From: Peristeroidobacter soli
GTDB taxonomy: Bacteria > Pseudomonadota > Gammaproteobacteria > Steroidobacterales > Steroidobacteraceae
Length of the DNA stretch: 64,000 nt
Assembly: GCF_004138485.1 (NCBI RefSeq)
Contig: NZ_RYEV01000006.1
Location: forward strand, 496,001-560,000
Reading direction: 5' to 3'
Both the position numbers and the translations under genes were made by a program. Numbering within the stretch: the stretch's first letter is position 1; every line of letters begins with the position of its first letter. Below the pieces are notes generated by a model, which searched no databases, had not been told where the DNA came from, and saw nothing but the letters and a program-made list of their open reading frames with translations. Shown one piece after another: positions 32,953 to 41,210 of this stretch.

Positions 32953-35586
32953 ATGTTCATTCAACGGTCGACGAACAGCGTCGTCGGTTGCTCGATTGCA
33001 GTCGTTGCGGCGCTGACGGCCTCGGCGGCTACGGCTGCCGACAACAAAGCGCCCGCCATTCAGCCGCTGGGCCGCATCGTCACTTATTCCCTGGATATTC
33101 CTGCCCAGGATCTCAATTCGGCGCTGCGACAGCTGGCGCTCGCCTCGCATTACAAACTTTTCTACCGGGCCGAGCTGGTGGCGGGCAAGACGGCGCCGGC
33201 CTTGAAAGGCCACTTCACGACGGAACAGGCGATCCGGACGCTGCTCGACGGCACCGGTCTGGTTTATGAGATCACGCCGTCGTCGGTGGTGGTGATCAAG
33301 CGCCCGGGCAGCGAGCCCGTTGCCTACTCCATGACCGACGTGAGCGCGAACACCTTGCATCTGGCTCAAGCGACGAGCTCCCGCGTCGCGGAGGCGGAGG
33401 CAGAGAAGCAGACAGAGATGGCGAGTGCCGAGCCGCCGATGCCGGGGCGCACATTGCAGGAGATCGTGGTGTCGGCGCAGAAGCGTCGTGAGAACGTGCA
33501 GCGAGTGCCGATCACGGTGGCGGCGTTCGACGAGAAATCGATCGAGCTGCTGCAGATCGACGATGCGAGAGATCTGTCGCAGGCCGTGCCGGGGCTCACC
33601 TACATCAGCATCTCGGGTGCTTTCGGCGCGCAGCTGCGTGGCTTTGCCGTGGGCAATCCAGGCGGCGGACCGTGGCAAGAGCCCAGCGTCAGTACCTACG
33701 TGGACGGCGTCTATTACGTCAACAGCACCGCGTCGAACTTGATGCTCGACAACCTCGCGCAGATAGAAGTGAGCAAGGGACCGCAAGGTACCTTGTTCGG
33801 CCGGAACGCGGTGGCCGGCGTCATCTCGATCGCGACCAAAGATCCCGAACACACGCCCGCGGCGAATGTTCGTATCGGCTACGGCAACTTCGACACATGG
33901 AAGGCGAGCTTCTACGGGACGGCCGGCATCACCGAGAATCTCGCGGGCAGCATCGCGCTCGCGACGGAGCAGCAGGGCGAGGGCTGGGGCACGAATCTCT
34001 ACGACGGATCGCCGTCTTACATCTCCGAGGAGAGCTACTCGGCTCGATCCAAGTTGAAATGGACACCCGGCGACAATACGACGGTGACATTCATCGCGGA
34101 CTGGGCGTTCGGTCAAAACCCAGGCACGTTTGCATTCACGCGCGGCGTCTATCCGTTCATTACGATCGGTCCGTCGCACGTCGGCGGGTACTACGACTCG
34201 TACGGTCCGCCGGGATTGCGTGAGTCCCGCTCGTCCGGCGCCAGTCTGAAGATCGAGCACGATTTCTCCTGGGCGCAGCTGGTCAGTATCACGGCGTATC
34301 GCGAGGACCGGGCCAACACCAATATTCCTTATGCTTTCAGCGTGCCGTATCTGCCGGACACGCCGGCGGTCGGGCAGGTGGCGGGACTGAAGCCGGGCAC
34401 GGGCGGCTCGATCTACAGCAACGCGACGACGCAGGAGTTTCAATTGCTGTCGCCGTCCAACTCGACCATCAAATGGATCGGCGGCGTGTTCGTGCTGTTC
34501 AACGAGGCGGGCAACGAGGGCCGAACCGACCAGCGCACCGCTCCGCCCACGGGAGTGGTGAAGACGATCATCAGCAACGAGCAAAGCACCGAATCCTATT
34601 CGGCGTTCGCCGAAATGACGGCGCCGCTGTTTGCCGACCATACGCGCGCGACACTGGGTGTGCGTTACACGAGGGACGACCGCAGCATCGAGGGCGCACC
34701 GGCGGTCAGAAACAGCGTGGCCGCGCCGGATGTCTATGTGCCGGTTCTCAGCACGGCAGCGGCGGCCAATCCGCGACCCAAGGGCACGTGGGACGAAGTG
34801 ACCTATCGAGCGGTGTTGGAACACGACTTGCGCGACGACGTGCTGGGCTATGCGTCGTTTGCCACGGGCTTCCAGAGCGCCTACTACAACATGGCCAACA
34901 CGTCCGCGAATCCCCCGTTGGAGCCGGTGACGGTCGATGCTTACGAGGTCGGCGTGAAGGCGATGCTGTTCGACAGCCGGCTGCGCGCCAATGCGTCGCT
35001 GTTTCTTTACAACGTCGACAACGTGGTGGTCTCGCGGAACATCGGGGGAACGCAATCGCTGTCGAACGCGGCCAGCAGTCGCTATCAGGGCATCGATGTG
35101 GACCTCACGCTGCGGGCCACTCAGAACCTGACGTTGTCCACGGCCTTCGAGTATCTGGACCCCGAGTACACCGACTATCAAGGAATGATCGCGTACGTGC
35201 CGAATGCCAACGGCATCACGTGGCGGACGGTCGGTATCGACGGCACCGGTGCCCAGGTTCAGTACACCGAGAAGGTCATGGGAACCGCGAGCGCCAGCTA
35301 TGAAGTGCCTACCCGGTTCGGCACCTTTTCGCTGACGGGCTCGGCGACCTATCACGGCAAGCGCAACCATGACACTCAGGGCCTGAACGTTCATCCGAGC
35401 TACACCCTGGTGAATTCCTCCGTGACCTACACGCCGACGCAAGGGCAGTGGAGTGCCAAGGTCTGGGCCAGGAACCTCACCAATGAGAAGTACGCCGAAG
35501 TGTTGTTCCCGTCCGACATCGTGATGATGTACAGCGCGGCGGCGCCTCGCACATATGGCATCCAGTTTGAGTACGACTGGCACTGA
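32953..35586 (+). CDS. FecA-like TonB-dependent transducer receptor with STN domain
   Basis: 877 aa. After the signal peptide (ending ATAAD) comes an STN domain (about 40-120: YSLDIPAQDLNSALRQLALASHYKLFY...EQAIRTLLDGTGLVYEI), the periplasmic signalling module that contacts FecR. Then a TonB-box-like LQEIVVSAQKRRENVQ, plug with VSKGPQGTLFGRNAVAG, and a barrel. The sigma-FecR-STN-receptor order is the classic transenvelope signalling cassette, so ligand binding should induce its own operon. The genes that follow are catabolic rather than siderophore-related, so the ligand is probably an organic nutrient. Confidence 0.95.
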   Translation: MFIQRSTNSVVGCSIAVVAALTASAATAADNKAPAIQPLGRIVTYSLDIPAQDLNSALRQLALASHYKLFYRAELVAGKTAPALKGHFTTEQAIRTLLDGTGLVYEITPSSVVVIKRPGSEPVAYSMTDVSANTLHLAQATSSRVAEAEAEKQTEMASAEPPMPGRTLQEIVVSAQKRRENVQRVPITVAAFDEKSIELLQIDDARDLSQAVPGLTYISISGAFGAQLRGFAVGNPGGGPWQEPSVSTYVDGVYYVNSTASNLMLDNLAQIEVSKGPQGTLFGRNAVAGVISIATKDPEHTPAANVRIGYGNFDTWKASFYGTAGITENLAGSIALATEQQGEGWGTNLYDGSPSYISEESYSARSKLKWTPGDNTTVTFIADWAFGQNPGTFAFTRGVYPFITIGPSHVGGYYDSYGPPGLRESRSSGASLKIEHDFSWAQLVSITAYREDRANTNIPYAFSVPYLPDTPAVGQVAGLKPGTGGSIYSNATTQEFQLLSPSNSTIKWIGGVFVLFNEAGNEGRTDQRTAPPTGVVKTIISNEQSTESYSAFAEMTAPLFADHTRATLGVRYTRDDRSIEGAPAVRNSVAAPDVYVPVLSTAAAANPRPKGTWDEVTYRAVLEHDLRDDVLGYASFATGFQSAYYNMANTSANPPLEPVTVDAYEVGVKAMLFDSRLRANASLFLYNVDNVVVSRNIGGTQSLSNAASSRYQGIDVDLTLRATQNLTLSTAFEYLDPEYTDYQGMIAYVPNANGITWRTVGIDGTGAQVQYTEKVMGTASASYEVPTRFGTFSLTGSATYHGKRNHDTQGLNVHPSYTLVNSSVTYTPTQGQWSAKVWARNLTNEKYAEVLFPSDIVMMYSAAAPRTYGIQFEYDWH

Positions 35587-35612
35587 TCGCGCTTTCAGGG
35601 TGGGACACTGAT

Positions 35613-36350
35613 ATGACTATTCGCAGCTTCCTGATTCCGGCATTGATGCTGCTGGTCGCCCTGGCAGGCTCCGCCAGGGCCGACGGCAATCGCGGCAACT
35701 ATGTCGACACCGAGCACCTCGATCTGGTGATGTTCATCCCGCCGGCGCCGGCGCAAGGCTCGCGCGCCGAGGCCGACGATCTGGCGACCGTCCTGAGGGA
35801 ACAGAGCGGCCGCAAAACGCCCGAGATGATCTATGAAAGATTCTCCTTTCTGCGTTACGCAAAAGGATTGGGCTGGCGTTGGAATCCGGAGAGTCTGTCG
35901 GCTTCGAGCCGGGCGCTGTTCGATCGCTTCAACGACGATGTCGCTTCGGCCGCGGCCAAGGCGAAGCGCAAGATCAATCGTCCGCGGCCGTTCGTGCTGT
36001 CCTCGGACGTGGAGTGGGCCGGTCGCAGCAAGGTCGGCGCGACCGGCAAAGGCGGCAAGCAAGACGAGGCGATCATCGGCAGTTATCCGAGTGGGCACTC
36101 CGCCAAAGCCTACGCGGCGGCGTTCGTGCTGGCGGCGATGATTCCCGAGAAGGCGCAGGAGATCTTTGCCCGCGCCGACACGGTTGCCTGGGAGCCGGTC
36201 ATCGGCGGTTCGCACTTTCCGAGCGATTCGACCACCGGTGCGCGCACAGCGGCCAGCGTGCTGTTCTACGCCGCGCAGCTGAATCCTGCATTCCGTGCGG
36301 ATTTCGACCGGGCCCGCAGCGAGATTCGAGCGGCATTGCAGCTCGAGTAG
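35613..36350 (+). CDS. Class A acid phosphatase-like (PAP2) protein with altered third motif
   Basis: 245 aa with a signal peptide (ending GSARADG), so periplasmic. The PAP2/vanadium-haloperoxidase motifs are KX6RP (K-R-K-I-N-R-P-R-P, near residue 125), YPSGHS (near 160), and a third motif reading W-E-P-V-I-G-G-S-H-F-P-S-D. The canonical third motif has Ser-Arg where this has Glu-Pro, so the phosphate-binding Arg is missing, while the catalytic His and Asp are kept. Activity may be reduced or the substrate changed. It follows the receptor by 26 bp and probably shares its transcript. Confidence 0.85.
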   Translation: MTIRSFLIPALMLLVALAGSARADGNRGNYVDTEHLDLVMFIPPAPAQGSRAEADDLATVLREQSGRKTPEMIYERFSFLRYAKGLGWRWNPESLSASSRALFDRFNDDVASAAAKAKRKINRPRPFVLSSDVEWAGRSKVGATGKGGKQDEAIIGSYPSGHSAKAYAAAFVLAAMIPEKAQEIFARADTVAWEPVIGGSHFPSDSTTGARTAASVLFYAAQLNPAFRADFDRARSEIRAALQLE

Positions 36351-36410
36351 CGCTGTCGACTTCGAGTCGCCGCCGGGCCCGGCGCCCTCCACAATTCATC
36401 GGGAAACATC

Positions 36411-38105
36411 GTGTTCAACGAGAAGACATCGAGCGCTCGGGCTTACGCACGTCCGTCCTCAGCGGTACTGGTGGCAGCGCTGGTGGCGACGGCATCACCT
36501 GCATTCGCTGCGCCTCCCATCAGTGCGCCAGTGGGGCCGGTGGCCACCGCCGCGACCTGCGGCAAGGGCGATCGCACCGAGTCGGGAATTCAGGGCCAGA
36601 CGCCGCTGGCCGATCGTTTTGGACCGGGCTCGCAAGCGGGCGGGTTCAACTGCAACCTGCAGCTGGTGAGTCAAACCGGCGAGCACGGCGCGAGCATGGG
36701 CTTCGCCATCAGCGACAAGTGCGCCTACCTCAGTCAGTGGCAGGCGCCGGAACTTGCGCCGGTGCTGGAGAACCCGGGAGTCGTCGTGGTGGACGTGAGC
36801 GATTCGGCGCGGCCGAAGATCGCCAGGTACCTGCAGACGCCCGGAATGCTGCACGGTCATGAGTCCATCGCGGTTCATCTGGGCCGCGGCCTGCTGATCG
36901 GGCAGGCGGTCGACCAGACTCACAAGTACGGCAAGACGACCGACATCTACGACATCTCCGATTGTCTGAATCCGGTGCTGAAGTTCAGCGGCGTCATTCC
37001 CGACTTCTATCTGCACACCGGAGATTTCACCCGCGACGGCAAGACGTTCTGGGCGGCTCCCGGCAGGAACGAGAGCAGCAAACAGAACGAAGGCTACATG
37101 ATCTCGGCGTTGGATATTTCGGACCCGTCGCGTCCCCAGGTGGTTGCGCGTCTGACGCCGGACGATCCGAGGCTCGCGAGATTTCACAACATCTCGGTGA
37201 GTGACGACGGCAACACGGTGTATTTCCCGATCGGCGGCTCCATCGGCAACGAACGGCGGCTGGCGGACATGCAACCGCAGGGGCTGGTGGTCGCCGATGT
37301 CTCCGAAGTTCAGGCCAGGGCGCCCCATGCGCGCATCAAGCTGCAGGGCGAACCGCTTTACTGGGACGACACTTTCAGCAGTCACTACACGTATCCGGTG
37401 ACGGTGCGTGGCAAGCGTTATCTGTTTCAGAGCGATGCTTCGGGAGTCCTGCGCTACGTTCAGTGGACCGGTGGGCCGACCGGCCGGGTGTTCACCGGTC
37501 CCTTGGCGAGTCGAGGTCGCGGCGCCACTCCGGCGTTCACCGCCGAGCAGGCGTGCAGCTGGGGCAAGCCGGGATTCGGCTACGTGCACGTATTCGAGCT
37601 CGACGGCTACGTGCCATCGTCCGCGTCCGCGGTGAAGCTCGCCATTCAAGATCCCAAGCACTGCATGGCCGCGGCGTATGAGCCCATCTACGACTACGGC
37701 TACAGCTCGTTCAATTGCGACTTCGATAACTTTCAGGATGCACGGCTGATGGTCTGCGCGTCCTTCCAGGCCGGCGTGCGCGTGTTCGACGTGAGTGACA
37801 TCAAGCGGCCCAGGGAGCTCGCCTACTACAAGCCGCCGGCCGTCGGCGTCGCGCCGCGAGCGGCGTCTCTCTATCAAACCTTCCGGGACACCGGCATCAC
37901 GACCGGACCGACCAAGTATCACTCCGGAGACGGCGTGACCAACGTGCGCTTCGCGAACAATGCCCGGGAGATCTGGTTCATCAGTTGGGACAACTCCTTC
38001 CAGGTGGTGAAGTTCTCGGATGAGCTCATCGCCCGGGAGCGGGCGTTGTTCGACCGTGACAACAGCTGCGGCGGCACGCTTCGCGATCGCAAGGGTTGTT
38101 TCTAG
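36411..38105 (+). CDS. Secreted LVIVD-type beta-propeller protein
   Basis: 564 aa from a GTG at 36411. A signal peptide (ending SPAFAAPP) is followed by repeated blades with the LVIVD-like signature: VVVVDVSDSARPKIARYL, DIYDISDCLNPVLKF, ISALDISDPSRPQVVARL, LVVADVSEVQ and VRVFDVSDIKRPRELAYY. This predicts a periplasmic or secreted beta-propeller. Such proteins are binding scaffolds; no catalytic site is obvious. Cysteines recur (ATCGKG, DKCAY, EQACSW, KHCMA, NCDF, DNSCGG) and may form disulfides. It is 60 bp after the phosphatase. Confidence 0.82.
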   Translation: MFNEKTSSARAYARPSSAVLVAALVATASPAFAAPPISAPVGPVATAATCGKGDRTESGIQGQTPLADRFGPGSQAGGFNCNLQLVSQTGEHGASMGFAISDKCAYLSQWQAPELAPVLENPGVVVVDVSDSARPKIARYLQTPGMLHGHESIAVHLGRGLLIGQAVDQTHKYGKTTDIYDISDCLNPVLKFSGVIPDFYLHTGDFTRDGKTFWAAPGRNESSKQNEGYMISALDISDPSRPQVVARLTPDDPRLARFHNISVSDDGNTVYFPIGGSIGNERRLADMQPQGLVVADVSEVQARAPHARIKLQGEPLYWDDTFSSHYTYPVTVRGKRYLFQSDASGVLRYVQWTGGPTGRVFTGPLASRGRGATPAFTAEQACSWGKPGFGYVHVFELDGYVPSSASAVKLAIQDPKHCMAAAYEPIYDYGYSSFNCDFDNFQDARLMVCASFQAGVRVFDVSDIKRPRELAYYKPPAVGVAPRAASLYQTFRDTGITTGPTKYHSGDGVTNVRFANNAREIWFISWDNSFQVVKFSDELIARERALFDRDNSCGGTLRDRKGCF

Positions 38106-38117
38106 TGGAGAAGATCG

Positions 38118-38864
38118 GTGAGTGAGAAAAAGCTGTGCGGCAAGCTGCCCCGCGAGTGTTTCGGCATGCTCGAGGTGCCGCGCTATCCAAGGGAGATCAT
38201 CGACGCCTTCATGGCGCTCGAGGACATGAGTGGCGCGGTCTCGGATGCGTTGGACGAGCACGGCATCGAGGGGTGCGTGCCGGGGTCGACGCTGCCGGTG
38301 ACTTTGCGCCATGCCCGCATCTGCGGTCCCGCGCTCACGCTGCGCAATGTTCCTCAACGCAATCAGCCCTTCAAGGACGCGCTCGAGCGTGTTTCGAAGA
38401 TGGCGGAAATCGAGGCGCACAACCTGGCGCAGCGGGGCGACGTGCTGGTGCTGCAGGGCGTGGACAAGGTGTCGAACATGGGCGGCATCTCGGCGTCGAT
38501 CGCGCACCGTCAAGGCGTGATCGGCGCCATCGTGGATGGCGGCATTCGCGACGTGAGTCAGACGCGCGATATCGCATTCCCGGTGTGGAGTCGCGGCCCC
38601 TGTTCGATCACCGGCAAATGGCGGCTGCAAACCGTCGCTGTCAATCAAACGGTCAGCATCGACGGCGTGCAATGCGCGCCGGGCGATCTGGTCATCGCCG
38701 ATGAAGGCGGCGTTTGTTTCGTGCCGCGCAATCTGGTGCCGTCGGTGCTGAAGCGCGCCCAGGAAATCATCGCGGGCGAGGCCAGGCGCTATGCCGACAT
38801 TCGCGACGGCATGTCGGTGCCGGAGCTGGCAAACAAAACGCACGTCTTCAAGTTCGGGAGCTGA
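38118..38864 (+). CDS. RraA-like / 4-hydroxy-4-methyl-2-oxoglutarate aldolase-family protein
   Basis: 248 aa from GTG at 38118 (GGAGAAG upstream). The family signatures DMSGAVSDALDEHG, GDVLVLQGVDKVSNMGG, GAIVDGGIRDVSQTRD and GDLVIADEGGVCFVP are clear. The VDGGIRD stretch holds the Arg-Asp pair used by HMG/CHA aldolases, so aldolase or oxaloacetate-decarboxylase chemistry is plausible, whereas true RraA (RNase E inhibitor) is a different branch. These aldolases end protocatechuate or gallate meta-cleavage pathways. The neighbours (dienelactone hydrolase, MFS) support a degradative role. Confidence 0.85.
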   Translation: MSEKKLCGKLPRECFGMLEVPRYPREIIDAFMALEDMSGAVSDALDEHGIEGCVPGSTLPVTLRHARICGPALTLRNVPQRNQPFKDALERVSKMAEIEAHNLAQRGDVLVLQGVDKVSNMGGISASIAHRQGVIGAIVDGGIRDVSQTRDIAFPVWSRGPCSITGKWRLQTVAVNQTVSIDGVQCAPGDLVIADEGGVCFVPRNLVPSVLKRAQEIIAGEARRYADIRDGMSVPELANKTHVFKFGS

Positions 38865-38870
38865 GCGACC

Positions 38871-39614
38871 ATGATCGAACACGATGTCCTGGTCACCACC
38901 CGACACGCAGCGATGCCGGCCTTCACTGTCTGCCCGGAGGGCACCGGGCCCGTACCCGCCGTGATTTTTTTCGTGGACGCGTGGGGCATGCGCGAGGAGC
39001 TGAAAAACATGGCTCGGCGCATCGCGAAGCAAGGATACTTCTGCATCGTCGCGGATCTCTATTACCGCTACGGCACCATCCGCTTCGATCTGACCAGGCG
39101 CCACGACGGCATGGCGGCGGTGATGCGTGCCGCCTATCACAATCTCACCGATGACAACGTCAAGGACGACACTGCCGCCATGCTGGGGTATCTCGCGGCG
39201 CATCCGCAGGTTCGCTCGGGGCCGGTCGGCACGGTCGGCTACTGCATGGGCGGGCGCTTCGTTACCACCACCGCGCGTCAATTCCCGGATCAGATCGTCG
39301 CGGGGGTATCGATCTGCGGCACGCGTCTGGTCACCGATCAACCCGACTCGCCTCATCTGCATCTCTCCGGCATCAAGGCGAACCTGTATTTCGGCTTCGG
39401 CGGCAACGATCACACCACGCCGGCGGATTACCTCGCTCGCTTCCAAAGCGCTCTGGACGCCTCCGGTCTCGCCTTCGGAATGGACATCTTTGCCGGCGCC
39501 GAGCACGGCTATTGCTTTGCCGAGCGACACACCTATGAGGCCGGTGCGTCGGAGGCGAGCTGGTCGAAGATGTTCGATCTGTACAGTCGCACGCTGGGCG
39601 CCGCGCACGTATGA
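38871..39614 (+). CDS. Dienelactone hydrolase-family protein
   Basis: 247 aa, ATG at 38871 with GGGAGCTGAG upstream. The alpha/beta-hydrolase fold carries the dienelactone-hydrolase elbow GYCMGG, with cysteine as nucleophile instead of serine (near residue 125). FGGNDHTTP supplies the Asp and AEHGYCF the His. It would open a lactone ring or small ester. Its stop overlaps the MFS start by ATGA. With the aldolase it suggests breakdown of a lactone or muconate-like intermediate. Confidence 0.9.
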   Translation: MIEHDVLVTTRHAAMPAFTVCPEGTGPVPAVIFFVDAWGMREELKNMARRIAKQGYFCIVADLYYRYGTIRFDLTRRHDGMAAVMRAAYHNLTDDNVKDDTAAMLGYLAAHPQVRSGPVGTVGYCMGGRFVTTTARQFPDQIVAGVSICGTRLVTDQPDSPHLHLSGIKANLYFGFGGNDHTTPADYLARFQSALDASGLAFGMDIFAGAEHGYCFAERHTYEAGASEASWSKMFDLYSRTLGAAHV

Positions 39615-40858
39615 GCATGAAGTGGGCGGGACGCCATTCCGTCCTTGCGGTGGTATTCGCGACCTATCTGGTCTGTTTCATGGACAGGATGGTGATCGCC
39701 AGCGTCCTGCCGGCGATCGTCGCCGAGTTCAGCCTCGACTCGCTGCAAGCAGGCATGGTGCTCAGCGCCTTTTTCGTCGGCTACTCGGCTATGCAGATTC
39801 CCGGAGGAATCCTCGCCGACCGCTACGGGCCGAGGCGAGTCATCGCGTGCTCGCTGGTCGTCTGGTCGGTGTGCATCGCGGGCACCGGGCTGGTCAACAG
39901 CTTGGGGATGCTGCTGGTCATGCGGTTGCTGTTCGGCGCGGGCGAGGGAGTCTTTCCCGCGGCCGCTTCGAAGAGTCTGGTGCTGTGGTTTCCCGCGCAT
40001 GAACTGGGACGTGCCAACGGCATCAAGCTCGCGGCCACTCAGATCGGGCCGGCGATAGCGCCGCCATTCGCGGCGTTCATGATATTGATGTTTGGCTGGC
40101 GCGGAGCCTTCATGGCACTGCTCTTGCCCGGACTCCTCCTGCTGCCGTTCGTGCTCCGATACATCAAGGAGCCGCCGGCGTCATCTTCGAGCGAGGTTGT
40201 CGGTGAGCCGGCGAAGATCGCTCGCGCCACCGCGGCGCTGGAGGTGTTTCGCAGCAGGCAGTTGTTGTGGTGTGCAGTGGTGCTGTTCCTGTCGCTGTCC
40301 GCGAACTGGACCATTCTGAGCTGGCTGCCGACCTACTTGATCAAGGTGCATGGCTTCACCCTCTCCAAGATGGGGATCTATGCGGCCATTCCCGCGTTGG
40401 GCGGCACCGTCGGCTACTACCTCGGCGGTTTCATTTCGGATCGTTACTTCTCGGGCCGGCGAGTGGTGCCGATCTCGATGGGCCTCGCCGCGAGTGCGGT
40501 GTTTACTTTCATGGCCGCGGAGTCGGCGACGGGAGAAATGGCCGTTGCCTTTCTCACGCTGACGTTGTGCTCGCTGTGTGTCGCGCTGTCCGGGCTGTTC
40601 ACCCTGCCTTTGCTGGTGGTGCCCAAGCGCTTGGCTGGAACGGCGTTGGGCGTTGCCAATACGGCCGGCCAATGCGCGGGGCTGCTATCCCCGTTGGCTG
40701 TGGGCTGGCTATTGTCGTCGACCTCCGATAACTATCAGGTCGTACTCCTGGCGCTGGTGGGATTGCTGGCGACCGGCGCCGCCGCCGCCTGGCTCATTCG
40801 TGAATGCGACAGCGAACCGGGCGCATTTCCAGGTCGAGCACCCAACGTCAACTCATAG
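39611..40858 (+). CDS. MFS transporter, ACS (anion:cation symporter)-like
   Basis: 415 aa, with about 12 TM segments. The start MKWAGRHSVLAVVFATYLVCFMDRMV, loop-2 motif ADRYGPRR and FGAGEGVFPAAASKSL match the ACS branch (hexuronate, phthalate or other organic anions). The C-terminal half has VKVHGFTLSKMG-like organisation and the usual GVANTAGQCAG helix. It would import the anionic product of the upstream periplasmic steps. It is the last gene of the 31097-40858 unit. Confidence 0.92.
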   Translation: MSMKWAGRHSVLAVVFATYLVCFMDRMVIASVLPAIVAEFSLDSLQAGMVLSAFFVGYSAMQIPGGILADRYGPRRVIACSLVVWSVCIAGTGLVNSLGMLLVMRLLFGAGEGVFPAAASKSLVLWFPAHELGRANGIKLAATQIGPAIAPPFAAFMILMFGWRGAFMALLLPGLLLLPFVLRYIKEPPASSSSEVVGEPAKIARATAALEVFRSRQLLWCAVVLFLSLSANWTILSWLPTYLIKVHGFTLSKMGIYAAIPALGGTVGYYLGGFISDRYFSGRRVVPISMGLAASAVFTFMAAESATGEMAVAFLTLTLCSLCVALSGLFTLPLLVVPKRLAGTALGVANTAGQCAGLLSPLAVGWLLSSTSDNYQVVLLALVGLLATGAAAAWLIRECDSEPGAFPGRAPNVNS

Positions 40859-41018
40859 CTTGCTGAAGCTAGCCGATCCGGCCGGTCCGCAAATCCGAGA
40901 TATCACGGAACTCAACGCCGTAAAAAAACGGTATCTATTGAGCGAGCCTGAGCAGTCATAGAGTGTAGGGCGGGGGTCTATCCGCCCGGTGCTCGGTGCG
41001 GATAAAGGGGCATGGTGA
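40859..41018. other. Intergenic region with no gene seen
   Basis: About 160 bp (part of a 311-bp gap). It contains a short GCCGT-AAAAAA-ACGGT hairpin-like stretch near 40917-40932 but nothing I can call. The remainder of the gap is the hydrolase relic. Confidence 0.3.
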
Positions 41019-41210
41019 GCTCGATTCAACCTGCAGTGGATCTCCTGGCCAGACTGTTCCGCGCCCGCGCAGACGACCTTCTTGGTTTTCTCCGTCGACA
41101 ACGCGCCTGGCGGTCACGGCTTCGGTGAGCTCGACACCGCGGTGGGCCGTCAGGCAAGAAAGGAAATTTATGAGTTTCTCGCCAGGCGCTTGCGGCCGGA
41201 CAAAGACTGA
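41019..41210 (+). pseudogene. C-terminal relic of an alpha/beta hydrolase (S9/BAAT-like)
   Basis: A 63-codon open frame, ending at TGA 41208-41210, with no start codon. It reads FLVFSVDNAPGGHGFGELD then RQARKEIYEFLARRLRP. The GGHGFG segment followed by an amphipathic closing helix is the usual end of S9/esterase alpha/beta hydrolases, the histidine being catalytic. The 5' part of the gene is absent. The intact S9 gene starts inside this relic in another frame (41170), so it uses relic DNA as its leader region. Confidence 0.6.

Noticed and set aside
32470-35583. Very long antisense open frame (about 1037 codons) opposite the STN-type TBDR
   Set aside because: It mirrors a clearly coding receptor, is rich in arginine and histidine, and has no family motif; high GC makes such frames common.
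36495-39608. Very long antisense open frame (about 1037 codons) opposite the propeller, RraA and DLH genes
   Set aside because: It crosses three real genes with motifs and start sites, with composition typical of a reverse-strand shadow.
41012-41128. 39-codon frame resembling an ECF sigma N-terminus (ADDLLGFLRR)
   Set aside because: The resemblance is short, the ribosome-binding spacing is poor, and the overlapping frame reads better as an alpha/beta-hydrolase C-terminus with a catalytic-histidine motif.
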